Shown: positions 7,937 through 16,260 of the stretch, piece after piece | Layout of the letters: the number at the start of each line of letters is the position of its first letter | Numbering within the stretch: position 1 is the stretch's first letter | Origin: Kiritimatiellales bacterium | Lineage (GTDB): Bacteria; Verrucomicrobiota; Kiritimatiellia; Kiritimatiellales; Pontiellaceae | DNA length: 59,691 nucleotides | Direction: 5' to 3' | Assembly (NCBI GenBank): GCA_021734595.1 | Contig: JAIPIO010000002.1 | Coordinates: 1-59,691, forward strand | Position numbers and translations under genes: made by a program | Notes under the pieces: model-generated | What the model saw: the letters and a program-made list of their open reading frames with translations, nothing else | Database searches by the model: none | Told to the model about the DNA's origin: nothing

Positions 7937-7937
7937 C

Positions 7938-8240
7938 TTATTTGAAACCCTGAAGTACCCAGTTGATCCCCCACCCCAAGGCAACCGGGCCGATTCCCGC
8001 CGCAGCAAAGAGCGCTGCATTACCGTCCCATGGTTTGAGCAGAAAGGCCACGATGGCAACCCAGGCAATGGAAACAAAGAAGGCCAGCCGCAGGTAGCCG
8101 GTGGATTTCGCAGACTTGCCGACTGCGCCTCCGCCCCCCGTCGCAGGGGACCCCGCCCGTCGCCTCATCATCCGCGGACCCAGAAACAGCGCGAGCACGG
8201 CAATAACCAGTATGATGATTTCCTTAATTCCCGGCGACAT
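7938..8240 (-). CDS. Small membrane protein with TatA-like N-terminal helix
   Basis: The product has 100 residues. The N-terminus MSPGIKEIIILVIAVLALFLGPRMMRRRAG places a short helix before L-G-P-R, like the F-G-P-K hinge of TatA. It is then followed by a glycine-rich linker and two further hydrophobic segments (LRLAFFVSIAWVAIVAFLL, LFAAAGIGPVALGWGIN). True TatA has an amphipathic helix there, so this is not a convincing Tat component. It converges on the permease with a 1-base gap. Function unknown. Confidence 0.6.
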   Translation of the reverse strand: MSPGIKEIIILVIAVLALFLGPRMMRRRAGSPATGGGGAVGKSAKSTGYLRLAFFVSIAWVAIVAFLLKPWDGNAALFAAAGIGPVALGWGINWVLQGFK

Positions 8241-8448
8241 TCAGTTCCTTTTCCACGTTGCACCACTCTACAGTTGAATCCATCCTTGGAATATAGAGGC
8301 CGCCATACACGGCATTCAACATTTATATGCGCTTTTCCGCAATTGCCACGAATTGAATTTCGTGATTTAATTAATTCCAATCAGGCTAATAAAATGTATA
8401 TTTCCCGTTCTGTTACTGGCAGAATTGATGTGGTGGGGATTGGCTGTT

Positions 8449-9018
8449 ATGAAAAGATTTTTATGGACATTCTTGTTCATTGCGGTGATGGGAGCGGTCG
8501 CATCCGCGCGCATAGGCGAAACGCTTGAAGAGTGCGACCAGCGCTACGGTACGCGCACCAAAGCTGAACTGAATGAGGAAGGCAACGGAACCGTTTACTA
8601 CAAAAAGAACGAATTGAGCATTATTGTCCACATCTATGCCGGCTATTGCGATCTGATCCGCTATCAGCCCGGCGGGCCACTGGTGCGTATTGATTTGGAA
8701 GTGGCCGAATATCTGCGGAATATCAACGGACGCAGCAAACAATGGATTGCCACCCGCCCCGGTGTGATGCCCAGCCAAATGTCCGGCGGCGACAAGGGAG
8801 ATGACAGGAAGAACAGCTCGTCAAGCAGCAAAAAAAGCAACAAATCGTACAAGCCCGCCAGAAAAGCGCCCATCGAGCCTAAAGCGGCAAGGCAGTACTA
8901 TTGGGTAACGTCCGACGAAAAGATCGAAGCCACGTTCACAGTCTCTTCGGGAATGCTGGAAGTAAAGTCCATCCGCGGAACCATCGTAATGAAAAACATG
9001 ATTGTTGAAGGTCTGTAA
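8449..9018 (+). CDS. Secreted protein, paralogue A of a tandem pair
   Basis: The product has 189 residues with signal peptide MKRFLWTFLFIAVMGAVASA. The mature start RIGETLEECDQRYG matches RLGETVGQCDSRYG in the next gene, and the pair share the same layout: YYKKNELSIIVHIYAG, DLIRY, INGRSKQW, IEATFTVSSGMLEVKS. Copy A carries an extra serine/lysine-rich linker around residues 115-140. No known family is recognised. ATG 8449 is chosen because it begins the signal peptide. Confidence 0.72.
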   Translation: MKRFLWTFLFIAVMGAVASARIGETLEECDQRYGTRTKAELNEEGNGTVYYKKNELSIIVHIYAGYCDLIRYQPGGPLVRIDLEVAEYLRNINGRSKQWIATRPGVMPSQMSGGDKGDDRKNSSSSSKKSNKSYKPARKAPIEPKAARQYYWVTSDEKIEATFTVSSGMLEVKSIRGTIVMKNMIVEGL

Positions 9019-9019
9019 T

Positions 9020-9520
9020 ATGCGTACCATGAAAATAATCTGCTCATTAATACTCGTCCCGCTCATCACTGCCATTACACTTCAGGCCCGGCTGGGCGAA
9101 ACCGTTGGGCAATGCGACTCGCGCTATGGGGCAAGAGTAAAGAGCAATATCAGCACCAATGGCGTCGGTTCCATCCTCTATGCAAAAAACGACCTCACCA
9201 TCTATGTTCACTTCATCAAAGGTTCGGCCGACCTGATTCGCTACAGCAACGGGGAGTTTACCAAGCTCACCTATCCCCTCGCCGACCGGTTGGTACAAAT
9301 CAACGGCCGCACCAAGGACTGGGAACTTACCACCAAGGTTGAGATTACCGACTACGAGGAATTCACGGGCGAAAAAATAACCATCCCCGTGGATCCGATT
9401 AAATGGAAGACCACGGATGGCCGCATCGTCGCGTCTTTTTCCGTGAGCAAGGGAACGTTGGAAATTAAAACCACGAAACATGATGAGATCAACCTGGAAC
9501 ACGTCCTTCAGGGTCTCTGA
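9020..9520 (+). CDS. Secreted protein, paralogue B of a tandem pair
   Basis: The product has 166 residues. A signal peptide (MRTMKIICSLILVPLITAITLQA) precedes RLGETVGQCDSRYGARVK, homologous to copy A. Shared blocks are LYAKNDLTIYVHFIKG, ADLIRYSNG, VQINGRTKDWELTTK and IVASFSVSKGTLEIK. The start codon lies 1 base after copy A's stop, with GAAGG 8 bases upstream, so the pair is one operon made by tandem duplication. Function unknown. Confidence 0.72.
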   Translation: MRTMKIICSLILVPLITAITLQARLGETVGQCDSRYGARVKSNISTNGVGSILYAKNDLTIYVHFIKGSADLIRYSNGEFTKLTYPLADRLVQINGRTKDWELTTKVEITDYEEFTGEKITIPVDPIKWKTTDGRIVASFSVSKGTLEIKTTKHDEINLEHVLQGL

Positions 9521-9647
9521 ACCAACCTTTGGAACTCCGTCGATCAACCGATTCCAACCACAGGGAAGTCCAATTGTTCCTAATCAGGGGTATTTGCTTG
9601 CACGGCCATCTGTTTTTCAGTTTCATAGGCACCCGTTTCAAAAAAAC

Positions 9648-9724
<77 letters not shown>

Positions 9725-9873
9725 CCCATCTTCCCTACTCGTGTTCCAACTGCTAGAACCTGTTTTCCAATCATTAAAAACGGTCAGTCATTCCCAAAGT
9801 TTGCTTTGTTTGCAGGATGACATTTCAAACTTTTGACCTATGATGATATCAATTCATTCGCGGAGGTTCACAA

Positions 9874-11121
9874 ATGCAGAGGGTTCAGGATAAAAAGGCC
9901 GATCAGGTAACGGTCAGGCGTTTAAACATGTCGGCCATTTTAAAACTGTTGCGCAAACGCGGCACCCTTGCGCGCGCTGACCTGGCCAAAGAACTGGGCA
10001 TGACCCGCAATACGGCCTCTAACATTGTGACCGATCTGCTGCAAACCAACCTGGTGGTTGAAACCGAATACCGGCGCGAAGGCGCCGGGCGTCCCGGCCT
10101 TTTGCTGGAACTGTCGCCAAAAGCGGGATTTGCGGTAGGTGCTGAAATCGATATCAGCCGGATTACCGTGGTGGCGGTGGACTTCCTTGGAAAAATCCTG
10201 TGGGAGGAAACGGCGCCGGTTAAGGATACACTGTCGCAGCAGGATGTGGTGGGACTGTCTGAGCAGATGGTGAAAGAGGCGCTCGACTGGGGATTGGCCG
10301 AACAACTCAAGCCGCTCGGAATCGGCCTTGGACTGGCGGGACTGGTTGACGCGGAAGCAGGCGTGTTAAAATATGCCCCTACCCTTCATTGGGAAGAAAT
10401 CCCTTTCAAGAAACTCTGGGAGGAAAAATTCGACCTTCCCATCTATCTGGACAACGAAGCCAATGCCGCGGCTGTGGGCTATTTTTCATATGCAGACCAT
10501 TATACGTCCCGCAATCTGGCTTATCTGAGCATCGGTGGCGGCATGGCTGCCGGACTGCTGCTGGACCAGCATATTTTTCGCGGCAGCAAAGGCTTTGCGG
10601 GCCAGGCCGGCCACATGAAAATACGGCCCGGTGGCGAACTATGCTCCTGTGGTGGACATGGCTGCTGGGTCACGGAAGTCGGAATACCGGCCCTGTATCG
10701 GCAACTAAAGGTGTTGATCCTGGAATCAGACGAACCGGCGCGCGAGCGCTACCGCGCACTGATTGACTCATCCACCTATAAAATCGATCTCGATGCAGCC
10801 GCCGGGCTGTTGCGTAAGAACGATGCCAAGCTTCAGGAGATTGTCGACGCCATGGCTCTAATGCTCGGTCTGGGTATTGCGAACCTGATCAACCTGTTTA
10901 ATCTCGATAAAGTTATTCTCGGCGGCGCCATGCGACCCATACTGCCGTTTATGGCGGATAAGGTACGCATCACAGCGGAAGAGCTGACTCTGCCGCAACC
11001 CTTCGCATCGGCGAGCATCAAGGTATCCGGGCGGGACGACGACGGGGTGTTTGGCGCGGCCTCGATGGTACTGGACGCCATTCACAACGACCCCATTCCT
11101 TTGGTGCGCGCATTAATCTGA
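9874..11121 (+). CDS. ROK-family transcriptional regulator
   Basis: The product has 415 residues. Residues 10-80 form a winged helix (AILKLLRKRGTLARADLAKELGMTRNTASNIVTDLL). The ROK sugar-kinase fold follows, with AVGAEIDISRITVVAVD, GIGLGLAGLVD, YLDNEANAAAVG and the zinc motif GHMKIRPGG-x2-CSCGGHGCW. Together these are the XylR/NagC/Mlc architecture: sugar-responsive repressors that have usually lost kinase activity. GGAGG lies 6 bases before ATG 9874. It stands at the head of the oxidoreductase/transporter genes and probably controls them. Confidence 0.9.
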   Translation: MQRVQDKKADQVTVRRLNMSAILKLLRKRGTLARADLAKELGMTRNTASNIVTDLLQTNLVVETEYRREGAGRPGLLLELSPKAGFAVGAEIDISRITVVAVDFLGKILWEETAPVKDTLSQQDVVGLSEQMVKEALDWGLAEQLKPLGIGLGLAGLVDAEAGVLKYAPTLHWEEIPFKKLWEEKFDLPIYLDNEANAAAVGYFSYADHYTSRNLAYLSIGGGMAAGLLLDQHIFRGSKGFAGQAGHMKIRPGGELCSCGGHGCWVTEVGIPALYRQLKVLILESDEPARERYRALIDSSTYKIDLDAAAGLLRKNDAKLQEIVDAMALMLGLGIANLINLFNLDKVILGGAMRPILPFMADKVRITAEELTLPQPFASASIKVSGRDDDGVFGAASMVLDAIHNDPIPLVRALI

Positions 11122-11200
11122 CAAACTATTGCCATCTGGCGGTTGACAACCCCCAACCGTTTTGTTTAGGTAAGTGACAAAGTTAGATTGGAGTCACTTC

Positions 11201-12349
11201 ATGCTTAGAATTGGTGTCATCGGATTGGGGAATATCGGGAAAGTCCACGTAAACAATCTGCGCGGCGGATTGGTCGAAGGCGCGGAACTGGTTGCGGTTG
11301 CGGAGCAGGCTACAGGCGCGCTGGATGAGTTTAAAGACAGCGGAATCGCCTGTTTTACGGATGCAACCGAAATGATCCAATCCGGCTTGGTTGACGCGGC
11401 ATTGATTGCCCTCCCCACTTTCCTGCATGCGCCACTGGGCATCCAGGCATTGGAAGCCGGGTTGCACGTAATGATGGAAAAGCCCCTCGCCTGCCACAAG
11501 GCCGAAGCCGAACGGATTCTGGCCGCCCGCCAGCGCGACGACCAGGTTATTGCCCTGATGATGAACCAGCGCACCAACCCTTGCTATGCCAAGCTCAAGC
11601 AGTGGCTCGACGAAGGCGCCATCGGCACGCTCCAGCGTGTTTCGTGGATCATGACCAACTGGTTCCGTCCGGAAATCTACTTCCATTCCAGTGCATGGCG
11701 CGCCACCTGGGCGGGCGATGGCGGCGGCGTTTTAATGAACCAGTGCCCGCACAATCTCGACGTGCTACAGTGGCTGGTCGGCATGCCGGAGCGCATCCGC
11801 GGCTACTGCTCGTTCGGAAAATACCACGATCTCGACGTAGAGGATGAAGCAACCGCCTATCTGGAATATCCCAACGGCGTAACCGGACTCTTCGCCGCCA
11901 GCACGGGCGAAGCGCCCGGCGTGAACCGCCTCGAAATCATCGGCGACAAGGGCACCCTGAAAACCGACGGGAACAAAGCCATCCTGATGCGTTGCAGCGA
12001 ATCCGTCGCGGAATTCAGCAAATCCACCGATGAAATGTTCGGCATGCCTGAAATCACCGAAGAGGTTTTTGAACCAACTGAAGCCGTTAACCAGCATGCC
12101 ATCATCCTCACAAACTTCTCCAAGGCCATCAACGAAGGTGAAACATTGATCACCCCCGCCGAGGAAGGTATCAAATCGCTGGAGCTGGCCGGAGCCATGA
12201 TCTACTCGACGTGGACGGACTCCACCGTGGAGCTACCGCTCGACAGCGCGGCCTATGAAGCCCGCATCAAACAGGCCGCGGCGGAATCAACCCCGCGCAC
12301 CAACTTGAAAACCGCCGCAAAAGTGGATATGTCGAAATCGTACCGTTAA
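11201..12349 (+). CDS. Gfo/Idh/MocA-family NAD(P)-dependent oxidoreductase
   Basis: The product has 382 residues. The Rossmann start is LRIGVIGLGNIGKVH, with the characteristic GLHVMMEKPLACHKAEAE around residue 88 carrying the E-K-P lysine. The C-terminal beta-sheet domain has LMMNQRTNP, WRATWAGDGGGVLMNQCPHNLDVLQWL (catalytic histidine) and a substrate face. Members oxidise sugars, polyols or inositols. ATG 11201 is preferred over the 11174 frame start because GGAG lies upstream and the Rossmann fold begins immediately. A near palindrome at 11441-11455 encodes I-Q-A-L-E. Confidence 0.9.
   Translation: MLRIGVIGLGNIGKVHVNNLRGGLVEGAELVAVAEQATGALDEFKDSGIACFTDATEMIQSGLVDAALIALPTFLHAPLGIQALEAGLHVMMEKPLACHKAEAERILAARQRDDQVIALMMNQRTNPCYAKLKQWLDEGAIGTLQRVSWIMTNWFRPEIYFHSSAWRATWAGDGGGVLMNQCPHNLDVLQWLVGMPERIRGYCSFGKYHDLDVEDEATAYLEYPNGVTGLFAASTGEAPGVNRLEIIGDKGTLKTDGNKAILMRCSESVAEFSKSTDEMFGMPEITEEVFEPTEAVNQHAIILTNFSKAINEGETLITPAEEGIKSLELAGAMIYSTWTDSTVELPLDSAAYEARIKQAAAESTPRTNLKTAAKVDMSKSYR
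11441..11455. repeat. Near-match dispersed palindrome in oxidoreductase gene
   Basis: ATCCAGGCATTGGAA has one outer mismatch. It is read I-Q-A-L-E before AGLHVMMEKP, a position where A-L-E-A-G is normal for the family. Confidence 0.6.
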
Positions 12350-12369
12350 TCAAAAAAGGGGAATAAACC

Positions 12370-13821
12370 ATGAGCGAAGAACACACGCAAAAAGGTCTAC
12401 CGATGACCGCGAAGTGGGATCCTAAAGCGTTGGCAAAAGAGGTTGCCGAGCTGGATGCGCTGGAAACCGCACCGTTGGGAACAAAAGTCAAAGGATATTT
12501 GAAACGCACGGGACCTGGCCTACTTCAAAGCGCGATGACGCTTGGCGCGGGTAGCGCGGCCGCATCCATTGTTGCGGGCGCGTACTACGGCTACTCCCTG
12601 CTGTGGGTTCAACCGCTGGCCATGTTCCTCGGCATCATGATGCTCGGCGCACTGGGCAAAGTGGTGCTTACTTCCGGCGAACGCCCCTACAAAGCCTTCG
12701 GACGCGAAATCAACAAGCCGCTCATTTTTCTGTGGGCTTTCGGAACCGTTATGGCATCCGTTATTTGGCATTTCCCGCAATACGGTCTGGCGGCCGGCGC
12801 CGCACGCGATCTGGCCATCCAGATGGGCGGCGTGGTGGAAAAGGCTGAAGGCGGATTTACCGGCATCGGCCTTGCCACCAGCTGGGGTATTGGCCTGCTG
12901 ATTCTCGGCATCAATGTCTGCACCACATGGAACTATGGGAAGGACGCAAAAGGAATCAAGGTCTATGAATGGTTCTTGCGCACCACGATCGCCATCGTGG
13001 TCATCATGTTCGGCGCCGTGGTGGTCAAAACCGGCATCAAAATGGATATTCTCAAGGAATGCAACTTTGGCTTTGGGCTGCCAACCACCACCAAAGGCGT
13101 AACCACCGTGCTTGGCGCCATTGGCGCGGCGGTCGGCATCAACATGACCTTCCTCTACCCCTACAGCCTGCTGGCAAAAGGTTGGGGGAAATCGCACCGC
13201 AAACTGATGCGCTGGGATCTGGCACTCTCCATGTTCCTCCCCTTCATCGTGGTTACATCGCTCATCATCATTGCAATGGCCAACACCGTCTATCCACTGG
13301 ATCCGACCACCCCGCTCAAGCCGCTCGATGCCGCGCAGGCGTTGGTCCAAACGATGGGGCCGATTGGCCGGGTGATTTTCGACCTCGGATTCATTGCCAT
13401 GACCTGCGGCGCGATCAGTACGCACATGGTGGTCTGTGGATTCACCATCTGTGAAATGTTTGGCCTTGAATACACCACCAAGCGTTTCCGTATGTTTGCC
13501 CTCGTTCCCGCCATCGGCATTCTGGGCGTCATCACCAACACGCCCATGTGGATGCCCGTTGCCGCATCGGCTGTCTGCCTGACCATGCTGCCGATTGCCT
13601 ACGTCATCTTCTTCATCATGAACAACAAGCGCAGCTATATCGGCGACGCCGTCGGCTCCGGATGGAAGCATGCCGTTGTTAACATCATCCTGCTGGTCGC
13701 CATCGCCATGGCCACCATCGGTGCAGCGATTAAGATCAAGGGCGGCGTGATCGACAAGATCCGCAACGCGGTTGCCAAGCCCGCCGTCGAACAACCTGCC
13801 GAACCCGCAGCGAAACAATAA
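12370..13821 (+). CDS. Nramp-like transporter lacking the canonical metal site
   Basis: The 483-residue protein has about 11-12 membrane segments. It opens with a cytoplasmic tail, then RTGPGLLQSAMTLGAGSAAAS, where Nramp metal transporters carry D-P-G-N. The TM6 region reads GINMTFLYPYSLLAKGWG instead of the usual M-P-H motif. The fold (LeuT-like) is supported by the overall pattern, but both metal-coordinating motifs are replaced, so Mn2+/Fe2+ transport should not be assumed. It lies between two sugar-type oxidoreductases in a probable operon, which suggests an organic substrate or a different cation. Confidence 0.75.
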   Translation: MSEEHTQKGLPMTAKWDPKALAKEVAELDALETAPLGTKVKGYLKRTGPGLLQSAMTLGAGSAAASIVAGAYYGYSLLWVQPLAMFLGIMMLGALGKVVLTSGERPYKAFGREINKPLIFLWAFGTVMASVIWHFPQYGLAAGAARDLAIQMGGVVEKAEGGFTGIGLATSWGIGLLILGINVCTTWNYGKDAKGIKVYEWFLRTTIAIVVIMFGAVVVKTGIKMDILKECNFGFGLPTTTKGVTTVLGAIGAAVGINMTFLYPYSLLAKGWGKSHRKLMRWDLALSMFLPFIVVTSLIIIAMANTVYPLDPTTPLKPLDAAQALVQTMGPIGRVIFDLGFIAMTCGAISTHMVVCGFTICEMFGLEYTTKRFRMFALVPAIGILGVITNTPMWMPVAASAVCLTMLPIAYVIFFIMNNKRSYIGDAVGSGWKHAVVNIILLVAIAMATIGAAIKIKGGVIDKIRNAVAKPAVEQPAEPAAKQ

Positions 13822-13831
13822 AGGGATATCA

Positions 13832-14911
13832 ATGGCTGACACAAACATTGCCAGCGGTGCGACTTATGCGCCGACCGCAAAAGCCGAAAAAGTCGTGGAG
13901 CCCGGCGAATTCAATTTCGCCGCCGCGTTCCTCGACCACGGCCACATCTACGGACAGGTGAATGGACTGCGAGACGCGGGCGGCACCCTGAAATGGGTCT
14001 ATGATCCCGATCCCGCAAAAGTAACCGCCTTTCTCGAGAAGAATCCCGAAGCGCAGGTGGCCGATTCGTATTTCCAGCTATTGGAAGATCCCGCCATCCA
14101 GCTGGTGGCGGCGGCAGCGGTACCATCGGAACGCGCCGGGGTTGGTTTCCAGGCATTGGAAGCCGGCAAGGACTACTTTACCGACAAGTCGCCCTTCACC
14201 ACCCTGGAGCAGTTGGCAACCGCCCGCACCAAGGTGGCCGAAACCGGCCGCCGGTACATGGTCTACTTCAGCGAGCGACTCCACAACGAAGGCGCCATGA
14301 AGGCCGGTGCGCTGATTGCCAACGGCGCGGTCGGTCGCGTTCTACAGGTTGTCAACCTTGCCCCGCACCGTCTCAGCAAAGGCATCCGGCCCGACTGGTT
14401 TTTCCAGAAGGAAAAGTACGGCGGCATCATCACCGACATCGGATCGCACCAGTTTGAGCAGTTCCTGTCCTACACCGGGGCAAAGGACGCCACCGTCAAC
14501 TTTGCACGCGTGGCCAACTTCAACAATCCCGACACGCCCGGACTCGAGGACTTTGGCGAGGCGTCGCTGACGGCCGATAACGGCGCATCGTTCTACTGCC
14601 GCATGGACTGGTTCACTCCCGACGGCTCGCCCGTCTGGGGCGATGGCCGCACCTTTGTGGTTGGAACGGAAGGTTCCATCGAGGTTCGTAAATACATGGA
14701 CCTCGCCCGCAAGGCGCTCGACAGTGTGGTATTCCTTGTCAACGGCGAAAAGGAACAGGAGTTCCAATGTCAGGGAAACACCGGCTTCCCGTTCTTCGGC
14801 GAGCTGATTCTCGACTGCCTCAACCGCACCGAAAACGCCATGACCCAGGAGCACGCCTTCAAGGCCGCCGAGCTGTCGATGAAAGCCCAACTCCTCGCAG
14901 AAACACAGTAG
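13832..14911 (+). CDS. Gfo/Idh/MocA-family oxidoreductase, divergent
   Basis: The product has 359 residues. The nucleotide-binding loop reads FAAAFLDHGHIYGQVNGL instead of a textbook GxGxxG, and EKP is replaced by TDKSPF. The later segments YFSERLHNEGAMKAGALI, GAVGRVLQVVNLAPHRL and GGIITDIGSHQFEQFL keep the family's C-terminal layout with the catalytic histidine. AGGGAT precedes ATG 13832, 10 bases after the transporter stop. Two perfect palindromes (14072-14086, 14147-14161) are read F-Q-L-L-E and F-Q-A-L-E. The operon ends at the terminator 14940-14970. Confidence 0.87.
   Translation: MADTNIASGATYAPTAKAEKVVEPGEFNFAAAFLDHGHIYGQVNGLRDAGGTLKWVYDPDPAKVTAFLEKNPEAQVADSYFQLLEDPAIQLVAAAAVPSERAGVGFQALEAGKDYFTDKSPFTTLEQLATARTKVAETGRRYMVYFSERLHNEGAMKAGALIANGAVGRVLQVVNLAPHRLSKGIRPDWFFQKEKYGGIITDIGSHQFEQFLSYTGAKDATVNFARVANFNNPDTPGLEDFGEASLTADNGASFYCRMDWFTPDGSPVWGDGRTFVVGTEGSIEVRKYMDLARKALDSVVFLVNGEKEQEFQCQGNTGFPFFGELILDCLNRTENAMTQEHAFKAAELSMKAQLLAETQ
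14072..14161. repeat. Two dispersed palindromes inside the second oxidoreductase gene
   Basis: TTCCAGCTATTGGAA (14072-14086) and TTCCAGGCATTGGAA (14147-14161) lie 60 bases apart, both perfect and both in the F-Q-x-L-E frame. Confidence 0.9.
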
Positions 14912-14939
14912 CCTTCTGTTGTCATCAACAACCATTTTC

Positions 14940-14970
14940 AACAAACCCGTATATCTCACACGGGTTTGTT
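14940..14970 (+). terminator. Rho-independent terminator of the ROK/oxidoreductase operon
   Basis: The stem AACAAACCCGT (14940-14950) pairs perfectly with ACGGGTTTGTT (14960-14970) across a 9-base loop. It closes the operon ending at 14911. The downstream T run is poor and the next promoter starts in the 3' arm. Confidence 0.75.
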
Positions 14971-14996
14971 GACTTTCAGGCCTTTTTGTTTAAAAT
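14969..14996 (+). promoter_or_regulatory. Putative sigma-70 promoter of the cytochrome peroxidase operon
   Basis: TTGACT (14969-14974) and TAAAAT (14991-14996) are spaced by 16 bases, about 55 bases before the ATG at 15051. The -35 box overlaps the end of the upstream terminator. Confidence 0.55.
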
Positions 14997-15050
14997 GGAA
15001 TACCTCGAAGGGGATGTGGTTTAGCAAAAAACAAATGATAGGAGGGTTGT

Positions 15051-16247
15051 ATGCAAGCGCAACGTCTAAGTCTTCTGGTACTGTTGCTGTCCATTGTGGC
15101 CGTTTCCTGCACCAGACAGGAGGATGCACAGCAGTCCAAGGGTGGACCAATGATCCGGCAGTCCGGCTACACCATACCAACCGAGCCCCCGCTGGGGCTT
15201 CCACCCATACCCTATCCGGCGGACAATCCGCAAACACTCGAAAAAATCGCCCTGGGAGAAAAACTGTTTCACGACAAGCGCTTCAGTACCACCCACGAGG
15301 TCAGCTGCGCCGCCTGCCACGATGCCGCAAAGGCGTTCACCGACGGGCCGCTGAAAACCTCCGAGGGGATCAACAAGCTCACCGGGACACGCAATGCGCC
15401 AACGGTAGTGAACGCGGTCTATTTCAGAACCCAGTTTTGGGATGGACGCTCGCCGTCGCTGGAAGACCAGTCGCTGCACCCGCCCGTAAATCCGGTGGAG
15501 ATGGGATTGAAGGACCACGAGCCGATTCTGAAAATCGTCCGTACCGACCCGGAATATGTCGCGGCCTTTAAGGCGGTGTTTGAAAAGAGTGGCACCGCCA
15601 TCACCATGGACGAAGTCACCAAGGCCATTGGCTCCTTCGAGCGTACTATTGTTTCGGGCAATTCGGCGTTCGACCGCTACAACTATGGCGGGGAAAAAGA
15701 TGCGCTGACGCCGGCACAGAAACGCGGTTTGGAACTGTTCACCAACAAAGGCCGCTGTGTTTCATGCCATCTGATTGAACAGACCCAAGCGCTGTTCACG
15801 GATAACCGGTTCCACAACATCGGTGTCGGTATCAATAACATCCAAGGTGATGTTCCTGAACTGGCCGGAGCGTTCCTGGAAGCCAAGGCCACGCTGGCGG
15901 AGGTGGATATAAAAGTACTCACCGACAAGCGCACTTCCGAACTCGGGCGGTTCGTGGTTGCCAAGGACTTTGATGGTCTCGGTGCATTCAAGACCCCCAC
16001 ACTGCGCAACGTTGCGGCCACAGGGCCGTACATGCACGACGGCAGTGTGCGAACACTGCTCGACGTTGTGATCCATTACGACAATGGCGGGGTAACGAAG
16101 AAAGACGATCCCGTCAATGACTTCCTCAGCGGCGGCATCCGTCCGCTGAACCTGACAGAACAGGAGCGGAACGACTTGGTCGCGTTTATGGAAGCCCTGA
16201 CGAGTCCCGAATACCTGTCGGCAGTAAACAAAAAAAACATTAGATAA
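15051..16247 (+). CDS. Dihaem cytochrome c peroxidase (CcpA/MauG family), lipoprotein
   Basis: The product has 398 residues. The signal MQAQRLSLLVLLLSIVAVSC ends in a lipobox, so the mature protein is probably membrane anchored on the periplasmic side. Two haem-c sites are visible: CAACH (about residue 86) and CVSCH (about residue 237). Between them are GTRNAPTVVNAVYF and FWDGRSPSLEDQ, family hallmarks; GAFKTPTLRNVAATGPYMHDG follows the second haem. Members reduce H2O2 or oxidise protein or small substrates. GGAGG precedes the ATG. It heads a three-gene operon with a metallophosphoesterase and a small cytochrome. Confidence 0.93.
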   Translation: MQAQRLSLLVLLLSIVAVSCTRQEDAQQSKGGPMIRQSGYTIPTEPPLGLPPIPYPADNPQTLEKIALGEKLFHDKRFSTTHEVSCAACHDAAKAFTDGPLKTSEGINKLTGTRNAPTVVNAVYFRTQFWDGRSPSLEDQSLHPPVNPVEMGLKDHEPILKIVRTDPEYVAAFKAVFEKSGTAITMDEVTKAIGSFERTIVSGNSAFDRYNYGGEKDALTPAQKRGLELFTNKGRCVSCHLIEQTQALFTDNRFHNIGVGINNIQGDVPELAGAFLEAKATLAEVDIKVLTDKRTSELGRFVVAKDFDGLGAFKTPTLRNVAATGPYMHDGSVRTLLDVVIHYDNGGVTKKDDPVNDFLSGGIRPLNLTEQERNDLVAFMEALTSPEYLSAVNKKNIR

Positions 16248-16260
16248 AGGAGCGGAACCC

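Noticed and set aside
12520..13848. 442-codon minus-strand ORF opposite the Nramp-like gene
   Set aside because: Its His/Asp-rich low-complexity translation is typical of the antisense of a membrane protein gene.
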